Assembly: GCA_029210695.1 (NCBI GenBank) | Contig: JARGFH010000004.1 | Span: forward strand, 54,467 to 118,466 | DNA from: Acidimicrobiia bacterium | Lineage (GTDB): Bacteria; Actinomycetota; Acidimicrobiia; Spongiisociales; JAHEDJ01 | DNA: 64,000 bases | Direction of reading: 5' to 3' | Notes under the pieces: model-generated | The model's database searches: none | The model's input: only the letters and a program-made list of their open reading frames with translations | What the model was told of the DNA's origin: nothing | Shown here: piece by piece, positions 15,946 to 25,193 of the stretch | Position numbering within the stretch: the first letter of the stretch is position 1 | Layout: each line of letters begins with the position of its first letter | Translations under genes and position numbers: made by a program

Positions 15946-17865
15946 TCATCCGGGGGAGGGGCCTGGCTCGTCCTCGGTCGAAGCGTCGTCGAGTCGGATG
16001 ATCCAGAGCCCTGAGTTCATGTCACTCAAGTAGATCAAGTCATCCTGCACGTCGACACCCCAGACCATCGGAAAGGCGGTGGCCCCATTGGGAGCGACCC
16101 AGTAGCCGACAGGATCGCGCGATCGTGGCGGAACGAACGAGCCGACCTCAGTCGGCTGTGTCGGATCGGACAGGTCCACGATCCGGACTCCGTCCGAATA
16201 CCACGAAGAGATTGCCACTGACCCACTCATGACGGTGTCGTGAATCGAGTAGATGCCATCGAGCCCGAGACCACCTGCCCCGTCGTCGCTGGATCGTTGA
16301 GTGGCGAATCCGGCTATCTCTACCGGGTTCCTCGGGTCGCTCACGTCGTAGATGTGTTGTGTGCCCCATCCTTTGGTGTGGGCGTCGTCTTCCGTCGGGT
16401 AGAAATCCTCCTCATTGACGATCAATAGTGCGCTGGTTTCGTCGTATACGCTCGAATGCCGGTTGCCTTCTCCGTCCGGGATGAATCCGATGGCACTGAC
16501 GAACGTCGGCCTGGCCGGATCCTCGAGATCGAGCAGGATGGTGCCTGCGTCCCAGTGCGACACCCAGGCGGTCAGTCCACCGGAGCACAACCCGACGGAG
16601 TGGGCATGGATTTCTTCTTCGTCGTATCCCCCCACGACAGGCCTGCCGTCGCGCCGGTTGTCCCAATCGGCCAACTCGACGGGGGCGGTCGGGTTGGTAG
16701 CATCGATGAACCTCGTGTCACCGAGTTCACGGTCTGTGTGGAGCAAGGACTGGCGTACGGTGGTCGCTACCAGCAGCACGCCGTCGTCACGTTGGACGAC
16801 CGAAACCGAGTTGGCACCCTGCGTTCTGTCTCCGCTGCTCCAGGTGGAGAGCAGAGTCGGTTCGGCCACATCGTTGACGTCGTAGAAGGCCAGTCCGCGG
16901 AAGTTGTCCCGGGTCCTTCCGGGTTCGTCGTTGTTGCACAATCGCAGGGCCACAACGGCCAGGTCTCCGGAGAAGAAGGCCGTATTCACCGGGCCGACCC
17001 AGAGTGTTTCAGCGCTCGTGCCGGGGAACTCGTTTCCGTCGGCGAATGCACCGATTGACTCGGGACTCGCAGGGTCGGTCACGTTCACAACCCGGACTCC
17101 CGTTCCCGGGCAAAGGCCCGGGCGCCCCCACGTTCCTAGGTATGCAGTGTCCCCCTCGACCACGACATCGGCTGTGAAGCCGCCGCCGGGATCGAGACGA
17201 CCGACCAATGACGTGTTGATCTCTTCATACTCCGGTATCCATCCCGCTCCGGACACACCGGCCAGCGTGGCAGCCGGTGCGTCTACGCCTTGCGCCTCGA
17301 GGAGATGGCCGTACGGGTTGACGGCAGTGCCGTCCGGCCGGTGGAGTTCGAAGTGGAGATGTGCCGGTGTTCCTTCGGCGTTGCCACTGTCGCCGACGAA
17401 ATCGAGCAAGTCGCCCGCTTCGACAACGGCTCCGACAACGATGCCGTCCACCGGCGCCGCACCGAGACCATCATCGGTTCCCGGGGTGTCGTTGTTGAGA
17501 TGCAGGTAGTAGGAGAGCCATCCGTCTTCGTGTTGGATCACGATGTAGCGACCGGAGAGGTCGCCGATCGTGACCCGGACGATGGTTCCGTCTGCAGCCG
17601 CCACGACGGGCGTGAGCTTGTCGGCGAAGATGTCCGTTCCCTGATGGGTTCGGCCTCCGGACCGTGGCGCTCCGAACGTATCAACGTAGGAGTTCTCGCC
17701 GGCGACCGGGAAGAGGAGCGGGTAGGCCTCGAGGACGTCGTCTTCCGGTGGTGGCGGTGTGAACTGCGCGCCACCGGTGCTGAGCATCGCGGCGATCATG
17801 ACGACCGCCAGAAGTGCCTTGAGCCTATGCCCCCAGCTCACGACCTCGCTCTCGTACCCCTTCAC
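15946..17865 (-). CDS. Secreted M23 metallopeptidase with LVIVD-like repeats
   Basis: A 639-residue exported protein. An N-terminal hydrophobic segment (LKALLAVVMIAAML) forms the signal. Residues about 50-190 are an M23/LytM peptidase with the zinc ligands His74 and Asp78 (GRTHQGTD) and the HLHFE motif at 169-173, so it is probably active on cell-wall peptides. Residues about 210-620 contain repeated YDVNDVAEPTLL/YDVSDPRNPVEI/VDLSDPTQPTEV units, the LVIVD pattern of surface beta-propellers. The start is a GTG at 17865 after AGGAGGAG. The combination of peptidase and propeller suggests a wall-binding or surface enzyme. Stop lies 57 nt before a strong terminator. Confidence 0.85.
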   Translation of the reverse strand: MKGYESEVVSWGHRLKALLAVVMIAAMLSTGGAQFTPPPPEDDVLEAYPLLFPVAGENSYVDTFGAPRSGGRTHQGTDIFADKLTPVVAAADGTIVRVTIGDLSGRYIVIQHEDGWLSYYLHLNNDTPGTDDGLGAAPVDGIVVGAVVEAGDLLDFVGDSGNAEGTPAHLHFELHRPDGTAVNPYGHLLEAQGVDAPAATLAGVSGAGWIPEYEEINTSLVGRLDPGGGFTADVVVEGDTAYLGTWGRPGLCPGTGVRVVNVTDPASPESIGAFADGNEFPGTSAETLWVGPVNTAFFSGDLAVVALRLCNNDEPGRTRDNFRGLAFYDVNDVAEPTLLSTWSSGDRTQGANSVSVVQRDDGVLLVATTVRQSLLHTDRELGDTRFIDATNPTAPVELADWDNRRDGRPVVGGYDEEEIHAHSVGLCSGGLTAWVSHWDAGTILLDLEDPARPTFVSAIGFIPDGEGNRHSSVYDETSALLIVNEEDFYPTEDDAHTKGWGTQHIYDVSDPRNPVEIAGFATQRSSDDGAGGLGLDGIYSIHDTVMSGSVAISSWYSDGVRIVDLSDPTQPTEVGSFVPPRSRDPVGYWVAPNGATAFPMVWGVDVQDDLIYLSDMNSGLWIIRLDDASTEDEPGPSPG

Positions 17866-17887
17866 CGTACTCCTCCTGAGGGTGTTT

Positions 17888-17913
17888 GGGGACCGGCCAA
17901 ACGGCCGGTCCCC
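17888..17913. terminator. GC-rich hairpin after the 1687-residue protein gene
   Basis: An 11-bp perfect stem (GGGGACCGGCC with complement) around AAAC, directly downstream of the gene ending at 17927 and 23 nt before the next gene. It probably reduces readthrough between the two secreted-protein genes. Confidence 0.7.
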
Positions 17914-17926
17914 ATTTCTCGGCTAG

Positions 17927-20900
17927 TTACGGTGTTGTCGTCGTTGTTGGCACCGGCCAGAAGATGATCCGGCGGAACCAGATGTCGTTCTCGGACGACT
18001 CCTCAGGCTTCCACGGGTAGTAGCGGGTGTACTCTTCGTCCGGGTCCTCTTCCGCCGAGATCATCGAGTGCCAGATGACGTACGCTTTCGAGCCGTCGGA
18101 CGTTGCCCGGAGCTGGCATTCGCCCTGCTCCTCGGGCTCGCCCTTGGCGATATAGTCGTAGCGCCACACCGTCTCTCCGAAGCCGGCGTTGCTGTTCTCA
18201 CCGCCGATCACCCACGGGATCTTGACGTACGAGTCGCCGTAGTTCTCGGAGCGGGTGTAGAAGATATCCAGAGGCCCGGACTCCGCCTTCTCTCCCGTTG
18301 AGCCGGTGGACTTGGCGTTGTCCACAGTACCCCAGGCGACAAAGAACATGTTGTCCACGTACTCGTCCTCAACGAATCTCAGGGGCGGCAACGTGGCAAG
18401 TCTACCGTCGAGCGGGTACACCGGCGGGGTGGTGCCCAGCCGTGGGTCGCCCGAGGACTCCTTGTTGCTCTTGATCTCCGAGATGTTCCGCGCCGGCTCG
18501 AAGGCGCCGGCTGCGATGAACTGGGCGGGTAGACCCTCGGGAGTAGCCCCCATCGGGTCCAGGTAGTTCGTCATCGCCACCCCGGTTGGCACCGGCGGTA
18601 GTTCGCCGTCGGGTACCGTTGCCGGATCGTAGGTGCCGCAGATGCCTGACGGGGCATCCAACAAGACCTGGGGTGGCAGATTCCCCGAACCGTCCGGATC
18701 TGGGTTGTTCGGATCCGACCTGAACTCGGGACAGACGTAGACACCATCCCCTGCCGGGTCGGTGGTCCAGGTCTGGCCACCGTCGAAGGACCTCCTCACG
18801 TAGAAGTTGTAGCGGTCGTTGCCGTTGCGCCCGGCCGCCCAGTTCGGCGACAGGGAGTAGGCGACGACGAAGAAGTCACCACGGATGAAGCCGCGGTGAC
18901 TCCGCACATTGGAGTACATCGCCGGGCAGACCTCGGGAACTCCGTCTTCTGTGTTGAGACCGAGGACATCACAAGGTGTCCCGTCCTCATGCACCAATCC
19001 GTACGACTCGTCGCCCAGATTGGACACGTTCTGACTCCACAGCAGCACCTTGTTGGTGCCGTACCGGTCGTCGGTCGGGTCGTCGGGCGTGTCGTCATCC
19101 GGACCGGCGTCGACCGCCAGGTCGACGTTGGCGCTGGTCAGGTTGACGTGGTCCCGGCGCTGGTAGCCGTCATTGGGATCGGTGAACACGCCGCCGCACA
19201 ACCGATCGCCGGAGGCCTCACCCCAGACGTTGCAGTTGTAGCCAACTGCGCTGTCTTTGTCGCCGGTGCCGTTGGGACAGGCCGGCAAGGCAAATGTCTC
19301 GTCCAGGTAGGTCGTGCACTGCATGTTCTCGAACGCAAACGGGTTATCCACCTTCGGATTGAAACCACCAGGATTTGTGGAACTCTTCTGTTCTGGTACC
19401 ACGAACCTGCGTATGAACGCGTCCGCCGGACGGCCCTGCCCCTCCTGACCTTGCTTGTAGATGATCGCCCCGGCCGTCCTGGTGGCATCAATCTTGCTGT
19501 ACGACTGCACCAGGAAGCGCGCCCGGCGGGCGATCTCATATCTGTACTGCAGGAAGAAGTCCTCGTCGGGTAGCCACTCGCCTCCTGTCACTTCTCCGGT
19601 AACCGGATCGGTGCTCTCATCGACCCAGTAGTCGAAGTAGAGCGGGACCGGTTGACCCGGCTCGCAGGAGCATGTTGGGTTCTCCTCGTTGGTTTCGATC
19701 ACGTCCGGGGTCTTGGGGTCGTCACAGTAGGTCGGGTACAACCCGCCGCACAGCGCCGGCAAGTTGACGATGTGGCCCGGAGCCACCAGATCGGGCTGGG
19801 CGAAGTCAAAGCTGTGGTACATCATGTTCTTACCGATGTCCTGCTTGATCGGCTTCTCCTGGCCTTTGTCGTCGGATTGGTCGCCGATGATCTCGTCCAC
19901 GGGGTTGTCGGTTTCGTCGTGCGCTTCATCTGCCAGCGAGTGGCCCAGACCCTTTGACTCCTCGTAGGCGAGCAACGCCCAGGCGCTCCTAGTGCCGTCG
20001 GACCTGGTGTACGGCTGCAGTTGCAGCATCGGCCGCGAGGCGAACACGTCGCCGTCGAGTAGGCGGCCATCGGAGGCCACGCAGACCAGCTTGTCGGCGC
20101 CGGCCACGTTGGTGAATCCGAACCAGCGCTCATGCTCCGATGTGCCGGGCATTGCGTCCATGAAGGAGTTGGTCCCCGACAGGTCGCACAGGTCCAGGGT
20201 TCCGCCTCGATCCATGTAGTACTGGTAGTCGGGCACGCCGTCTCCGCCGGCTCGGTACAAGCCGGTAGCGTTGTCGACCTCATCGATGTCTCGGGCCATG
20301 TAGGCATAGCGCTTGGTCCCGTTCATGTTGCCGAAGAACCCCTTGAGGTCCTCACAATTGGGGTCGCCCTCATGGTTATCCGGATCGCAGCAGGTGGCCG
20401 GATCGGCCTCGGGGTGACCGCAGAACTCTGCCGCGATTTCCTCGGGATCGATCGGTACAAACGAACCGTCCACGACCTCGGGGAAGCAGACCGGATCGTT
20501 CAAATAGGTGCTATCCGGGAAAACCGGGCAGTCCGTGCTCGGCTCCACCTTCAGCGTGTGGGTGTTGACCATGTCGTTGTCGGTGATCCGCACCGGCAGG
20601 CTGAAGGGCACCAGGACCTTGGGTCGGCCGAGGCCGGGCTTGTCGAGATAACCCTCTTCGCCCGTAGGTTCGGCGTCGGTACCGCCGCCGGGCCCGCTGG
20701 ATTCGAAGTTCTCATCAACGATGTTGAAGTCGTCGTAGGAGATGAAGCTGTACCAGATGTCGGTCTTGTGGTTGGAGATGGCACCGCTCCAGCCCTCGCC
20801 GGGGCCCTTGCCCTTGCCGGGCCGCAGACCGCTCGGATCTTCCTGCCAGGAGATTGCGAAGCCGGCCCCGCGGGCCGAGGCGATCATCGGCAGGTAGGCG

Positions 20901-22990
20901 TCGCGCCGACCTGAGGTCAGACGCTCCGGCTTGAACCAGACGATGTCGCCGAGTCGCACTTCATCGGACTCATCAATGTCCGGCGTCTCCGGGTCGTCCA
21001 GCACGGTCATGGAGGCAAACGTGCCCGCATCCAGTTCCTTCTGGGTGGCGATCACCCCGCGGGCCGTCCAGAGGCAGGAGTAGGGGATCTCGCCGATGCC
21101 CAACTCGGCCACGTCGTCGACTTCGTCGTAGTCGACCGATCCCTGCTGACCTCGCACACCCCAGATGTCGGTGACGTAGTAGTCGTCGTCACCGGGGTAG
21201 TCGGGCTCGCATACTTCGGTGCCCTGCTCGGCGTTACCGCGGCAGTAGACCGCGCATTCGTTGACGTCTGGCGTATCTGGATTATCCGCCTCGACCTCTT
21301 CGGTCGCCGGGTCGTCGCAGGTGGTGATGGCATAGCGCGGGTTGCCGCTCTGGCAGAACTTGCTCTCCCACGCCACCAGGATCTTGTTGTCGTTGACCTT
21401 AATGTAGGGCGAGCCGGCCGTGCCGGGGAACGGCTCCTCCGTTTCCAGATCGAACGAAGACATGTCGGCCATGCGCGAGATGTTCATGCGCTTCCAGGTG
21501 GTGCCGTCGTCCCGGCTGATCGCCGTGTAGACGTCCCACGAGAAGCGGTCGGGCCAGAAGTCCTCTTTGACCTGGTCGTCGTAGATGTCGACCTTGCCCA
21601 GGTAGTTCACCAGGATCGGCTTGGCTACCTCGCGGCACTCGATGAGTGTGACCACGCACGCCTCTCCATCAACCCGGGGATCGCATTCCTCGCCGTCCGG
21701 GTCGCCGTTGAGGCGCCACTCCTCGTACGGTACGCCGAGCGTGTCGACTCCCTCGTCGTAGATCTTGTCGCCGTCTTCGTCGTAGCACAGCGAGGGATTG
21801 TCGTTGGAGCGTACGCCGGGGAAGTAGACCGGCATCACTTCCAGCTTCTGCTTCGTCTCGCCCCAGTCTTCAGTCTTCGAGACGTTCTTGCGGAAGATGC
21901 CGCTGGCGTTGAGACCGGCTTCCAGGTTGCCCTGCGCCTCTGTCGCCGAAACCATCTCGAGGACGATGTCTTCGGGGTTCCCCTCGCACACCGCCATGGT
22001 CCCGAGAATGAGAGCTTCTATCTGCCCGTCAAGGCTGAAGTCAACCTCCGCTATTCCCTCATTGGCCTTGGCGGTATCCAGACATGCGGCCACGACGGGT
22101 CGAATGTTGATCTTGCCGTCCGAGTGATCGTTGTCCAAGCTCTGCAACAACCGGGCCATGTTGACCACACGCGGATCGTTGATGTCTGCCCCGCTGAAGA
22201 GGTCGAGCGGCGAGATCTTCTGGTCGGCCAATGCACTTCCGAGATAGACCGAGCCGACCCATAGCTCGACCATCTCACCGGGGAAGTAGTCGAATCCACC
22301 TGAATCTTCGGTGGTACCCCAGTTCGTCGGGGTCGCGTAGGTCAAACCACCGACGGGTGAATCGATGAAGTGGCCTTTGCGGGGGTGAGCGAACTTCGTT
22401 GTGAAGACCGATCCGTTCTCGTAGACCGACGCCTCGTCGAATTCCATGACGCCGCTGGACTCTGCCACCGCTTCGTTGATCGGCATGGCGTAGAACCCGA
22501 GTTCATCGGCGACGACGGTCTCTCCAAGGTCATTGACCGTGAGGGTGACCAGGTCGCCGTGTATCGAGATGTAGCGGGTCTGGTCGCCACCCCACGAGTG
22601 ATCGAACTCTTCTCGGAGGAAGCAGGACACCATCCCCGAGTCCTTCTTGTCCGCGAAGTCACGTTTGCACGGGAACTTCCCGGGGACGAGTGAGTCCTTC
22701 TTCAGCGGAGGCGGGTCTTCGCCGGCGTACACCTGCATGTCGCCGAACAGCCAGCCGTCCAACTCGGTCGCCTCGTCAAGCTCAAATTCGACGATGAAAC
22801 TGTTCCTTGTATTCCAATACTCGGCGAAGCCGATCATCGTGACGCCGTCCTCGGCCATCAGCAGCGCCGGTTGTCTGACCACTTGGACTCCAAAAGGGGC
22901 GTCGCTTTGAGCAGGCGCGCCCATTGGAATCATCATTACGAGCGCCAGGAGGGACATCAGCACCCTCCCGCGCATGGATGAATACTTCAT
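17927..22990 (-). CDS. Very large secreted protein with BNR/sialidase-type Asp-boxes
   Basis: A 1687-residue acidic protein with a signal peptide (RVLMSLLALVMMIPMGAPAQ). Two clear Asp-boxes are seen, SRDDGTTW near residue 493 and SFDGGQTW near residue 1405, pointing to BNR/sialidase-like propeller blades. There are many Cys residues and runs of Asp-Pro-Glu that could bind calcium. The general layout (long polypeptide, repeated narrations of D-P-E-T-P-D and single cysteines in C-X-G) resembles large uncharacterised actinobacterial exoproteins. No catalytic sialidase arginines can be assigned. GGAGGG precedes the ATG. The C-terminus is a short TTTTTP tail with no LPXTG or membrane anchor. Confidence 0.7.
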   Translation of the reverse strand: MKYSSMRGRVLMSLLALVMMIPMGAPAQSDAPFGVQVVRQPALLMAEDGVTMIGFAEYWNTRNSFIVEFELDEATELDGWLFGDMQVYAGEDPPPLKKDSLVPGKFPCKRDFADKKDSGMVSCFLREEFDHSWGGDQTRYISIHGDLVTLTVNDLGETVVADELGFYAMPINEAVAESSGVMEFDEASVYENGSVFTTKFAHPRKGHFIDSPVGGLTYATPTNWGTTEDSGGFDYFPGEMVELWVGSVYLGSALADQKISPLDLFSGADINDPRVVNMARLLQSLDNDHSDGKINIRPVVAACLDTAKANEGIAEVDFSLDGQIEALILGTMAVCEGNPEDIVLEMVSATEAQGNLEAGLNASGIFRKNVSKTEDWGETKQKLEVMPVYFPGVRSNDNPSLCYDEDGDKIYDEGVDTLGVPYEEWRLNGDPDGEECDPRVDGEACVVTLIECREVAKPILVNYLGKVDIYDDQVKEDFWPDRFSWDVYTAISRDDGTTWKRMNISRMADMSSFDLETEEPFPGTAGSPYIKVNDNKILVAWESKFCQSGNPRYAITTCDDPATEEVEADNPDTPDVNECAVYCRGNAEQGTEVCEPDYPGDDDYYVTDIWGVRGQQGSVDYDEVDDVAELGIGEIPYSCLWTARGVIATQKELDAGTFASMTVLDDPETPDIDESDEVRLGDIVWFKPERLTSGRRDAYLPMIASARGAGFAISWQEDPSGLRPGKGKGPGEGWSGAISNHKTDIWYSFISYDDFNIVDENFESSGPGGGTDAEPTGEEGYLDKPGLGRPKVLVPFSLPVRITDNDMVNTHTLKVEPSTDCPVFPDSTYLNDPVCFPEVVDGSFVPIDPEEIAAEFCGHPEADPATCCDPDNHEGDPNCEDLKGFFGNMNGTKRYAYMARDIDEVDNATGLYRAGGDGVPDYQYYMDRGGTLDLCDLSGTNSFMDAMPGTSEHERWFGFTNVAGADKLVCVASDGRLLDGDVFASRPMLQLQPYTRSDGTRSAWALLAYEESKGLGHSLADEAHDETDNPVDEIIGDQSDDKGQEKPIKQDIGKNMMYHSFDFAQPDLVAPGHIVNLPALCGGLYPTYCDDPKTPDVIETNEENPTCSCEPGQPVPLYFDYWVDESTDPVTGEVTGGEWLPDEDFFLQYRYEIARRARFLVQSYSKIDATRTAGAIIYKQGQEGQGRPADAFIRRFVVPEQKSSTNPGGFNPKVDNPFAFENMQCTTYLDETFALPACPNGTGDKDSAVGYNCNVWGEASGDRLCGGVFTDPNDGYQRRDHVNLTSANVDLAVDAGPDDDTPDDPTDDRYGTNKVLLWSQNVSNLGDESYGLVHEDGTPCDVLGLNTEDGVPEVCPAMYSNVRSHRGFIRGDFFVVAYSLSPNWAAGRNGNDRYNFYVRRSFDGGQTWTTDPAGDGVYVCPEFRSDPNNPDPDGSGNLPPQVLLDAPSGICGTYDPATVPDGELPPVPTGVAMTNYLDPMGATPEGLPAQFIAAGAFEPARNISEIKSNKESSGDPRLGTTPPVYPLDGRLATLPPLRFVEDEYVDNMFFVAWGTVDNAKSTGSTGEKAESGPLDIFYTRSENYGDSYVKIPWVIGGENSNAGFGETVWRYDYIAKGEPEEQGECQLRATSDGSKAYVIWHSMISAEEDPDEEYTRYYPWKPEESSENDIWFRRIIFWPVPTTTTTP

Positions 22991-23110
22991 GATTTCCCTC
23001 CGGGGTTTCTATCGCAGCCGATTGCTGCTGAACAAGTGCCCGAATCCGGTTCCATCCGGAACCCCCTCCTGTTGCCTCCTGCCCCGGCAGGCCCTCCCGG
23101 TCGGCTCGGG

Positions 23111-23252
23111 GCGTACGTCCAACGTATGGACCCGATGGGTCGCGCGGAATCGGGAATGTTCCCTATAAGGGTCATTCGACCCTGAAATGGCCCAATCGCT
23201 CTTGATAAGTTGAGTCCCGTAAAGCCGTATCGATTCAGAAGAAACGCTGATA
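23111..23252 (+). promoter_or_regulatory. Duplicated leader element, copy 1 (upstream of DsbA-type gene)
   Basis: This block aligns without gaps to 24981-25122 (constant offset 1870); by my count 73 of the first 100 positions agree. Conserved boxes are GCGTACG, CCAACG, CGCGCGGAATCGGGAATG, CCCTATA, TTCGAC, GATAAG, AGAAG and CTGATA. A 13-nt segment between them differs in sequence but keeps a hairpin (GACCC-GAT-GGGTC at 23129-23141). It ends about 65 nt before the lipoprotein start. It also lies upstream of the leftward 1687-residue gene. Candidate structured RNA leader or regulator-binding promoter. Confidence 0.6.
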
Positions 23253-23318
23253 CGCAGCTCGAAGCACTGCTGATATGACATCTCTGTCTGGAGCATGCTC
23301 ATACCCCGGGGGCGTCAG

Positions 23319-24886
23319 ATGAGAAAGCCCGCAGAAACTTCGGAGGGCCGCCACCGGCGATTCGGGAGAACCGCTCTCGTATTCGCTGCCGCGGTCCTAC
23401 TTGCCCTGGCCCTGGTCGTTTCATCCTGCGCGAACAACGGGACCGGGACGGCGACCACTGCAATTCCGACCACGACCGCCATCGACTGTGTTGCAGCCGG
23501 CACTTGCTCAGATGGATCGGACGACACGCAGGCCACTAGTGGTCCGTCGCGGATTTGGTGACTTGGTCTCCTGCCGGACGATCCCCGCTGTGGCAGGGTT
23601 CGTGGCACTGCCTACCCCGGTCATCAAATAGCAGACAGACCACTAGTACAACGGCACCCGCCGAGGCCGAAGGCACCTACAACGGGCTGCCGGTCGGGTT
23701 CACCGACGATGGCTACCCCTACCTGGGTGATCCCGACGCCCCTGTGTCATTGGTCGAGTTCTCGGACTACCTATGCCCTTTCTGCGGTCGCCACGCCACC
23801 CAAACCAATCCCCAGCTGATAGAGCAATACGCCGCCTCGGGACAGGTCAGATTCGTGTTTTGGGACTACCCCTTAGCCGAACTTCACCCCACCGCTCCTT
23901 CCGGACACGCCGCCGCGTTGTGCATCGCCGAGCAAGGCGCCGCCCTCTTCTGGGCTATGCACGACCAGCTATTCGCCGGCCAGAGCGAATGGACCTCCCT
24001 CTTCGACAACAGTGATTACCTGGCCGGAGTAGCCGAAGAGATCGGGGCCGATCTGGACGCCTACCAGGCATGTCTCGATTCAGGCAGGACCGTCTCGGTT
24101 GTCGATCAACGGGTCGCGCAGGCTCGCCAGCTGGGGTTCTCCGGGACTCCCGGCTTCCAGATCGTTGACAATCGCACCGATGAGATCGTCGAAGTGGTGG
24201 GTGCTCAACCGGTCGAGACGTTCGTCGCCGCCATCGACGCGGTGATTTCCGGGGAAACGCCGGTCGCCACCGATCCGCCCGAGGACAAGCCCGATCTTCC
24301 ACTCTGGGCAAGCGAGGACGGTCTGGCCCCCGATCCCGAACGTCCCGGCTACACCCTGGCCGGGGACGCCTACCGGGGCAACCCGGAAGCGGACCTGGTC
24401 GTCATCGAGATTTCCGACTTCCAGTGCCCCTTCTGCCAGCGCCACACTCTGGAGACCCAACCTGATCTCAACGAGCAATACATCGACACCGGACAGGTGA
24501 TGTGGGTGTTCAAACACATGCCTTTGCCGTTCCATCCACAAGCTCTGGCGGCGGCCACCGCCGCCGAGTGCGCCGGTGACCAGCAGGCCTTCTGGGGAAT
24601 GCATGACCTGCTCTTCGAACGGGTGGATGACTGGGCGGTCGAGCCGCCCGATACGGTGTTGGTTGAGCTCGCCGGCGAACTGGGACTCGATGAAGGGGTT
24701 TTCGCCTCGTGTGTGGGAAGCCGGACGGCCCTAGAGCGGGTAGTGGACGATCTCTACGACACCTCTGAGGTCTTCGGTTCCACCCCTACTTTCGTGGTTC
24801 TGTTCGACGGCTGGGCCTCAGTTATCGACGGCGCTCAACCATTCGAGGAGTTCGTGGCCGCCTTCGAGGAGATACCGGGGGAGTAG
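23319..24886 (+). pseudogene. Tandem DsbA-domain lipoprotein gene, interrupted by a 107-bp insertion
   Basis: Before interruption the gene encoded 486 residues. The first part (23319-23540) gives a lipoprotein signal ending VVSSC and a Thr-rich linker. An insertion between two ACTAGT copies (23535 and 23642) shifts the frame and brings a stop at 23559. Deleting 107 bp rejoins Gln-Ala-Thr-Ser-Thr-Thr-Ala-Pro and leaves an exact multiple of three to the stop at 24886. The rest holds two thioredoxin-fold DsbA-like domains, each with CPFC (in FSDYLCPFCGRH and ISDFQCPFCQRH), so the intact protein was a surface thiol-disulfide oxidoreductase. A reading from 23555 would lack an export signal. GGGGG lies 6 nt before the ATG at 23319. 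Confidence 0.85.
23537..23645. mobile_element. MITE-like IS630-type insertion with TA duplication
   Basis: A 105-bp element (23539-23643) flanked by TA. The left end GTGGTCCGTCGCGGATTTGG and the inverted right end GTGGTCTGTCTGCTATTTGA match at 17 of 23 positions counted from the tips. The left end also matches the end of the IS630-type fragment at 63544 (GTGGTCTGTCGCGGATTCAG). It has no coding capacity, so it is a non-autonomous derivative mobilised by that transposase type. It lies inside the DsbA-type gene. Confidence 0.85.
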
Positions 24887-24980
24887 CCCTTTCTTCGACG
24901 TCGGTTGTGCCTACACGCGACCTATGGCGCTGGATTGAGCACAAGGGTCGAACCCGGCCGCGACGTGCTCCATGACCGGA

Positions 24981-25122
24981 GCGTACGCCCAACGCATGGA
25001 GGGCGGACCTCGCGCGGAATCGGGAATGCTCCCTATATGGGCCTTTCGACTCTGGGATGCTCCACCGGCGTTGGATAAGCTGCAGTCGGGTTATTCCGGG
25101 CCAATTAGAAGCTCTACTGATA
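24981..25122 (+). promoter_or_regulatory. Duplicated leader element, copy 2 (upstream of hybrid kinase)
   Basis: Second copy of the element at 23111. Its variable segment reads GAGG-GCGGA-CCTC (24999-25011), so two base pairs of the copy 1 stem are exchanged from C-G to G-C while pairing is kept. The distance to the downstream start is about the same (213 nt against 208 nt), and even the ribosome sites agree (CCGGGGGGCGTGAGATG here, CCCGGGGGCGTCAGATG in copy 1). The conserved start region supports 25194 as the kinase start. Confidence 0.6.
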
Positions 25123-25193
25123 AGGGGCCACAAGGCTGCCTTATGAGCCGACCGCCCGATGATCCGGCAACCGAGATATCCGGGGGGCGTGAG

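Noticed and set aside
23111..23252. Known riboswitch (c-di-GMP, ydaO, cobalamin, fluoride) for the duplicated leader
   Set aside because: None of the class-defining conserved motifs I know is present, so it is left as an unnamed element.
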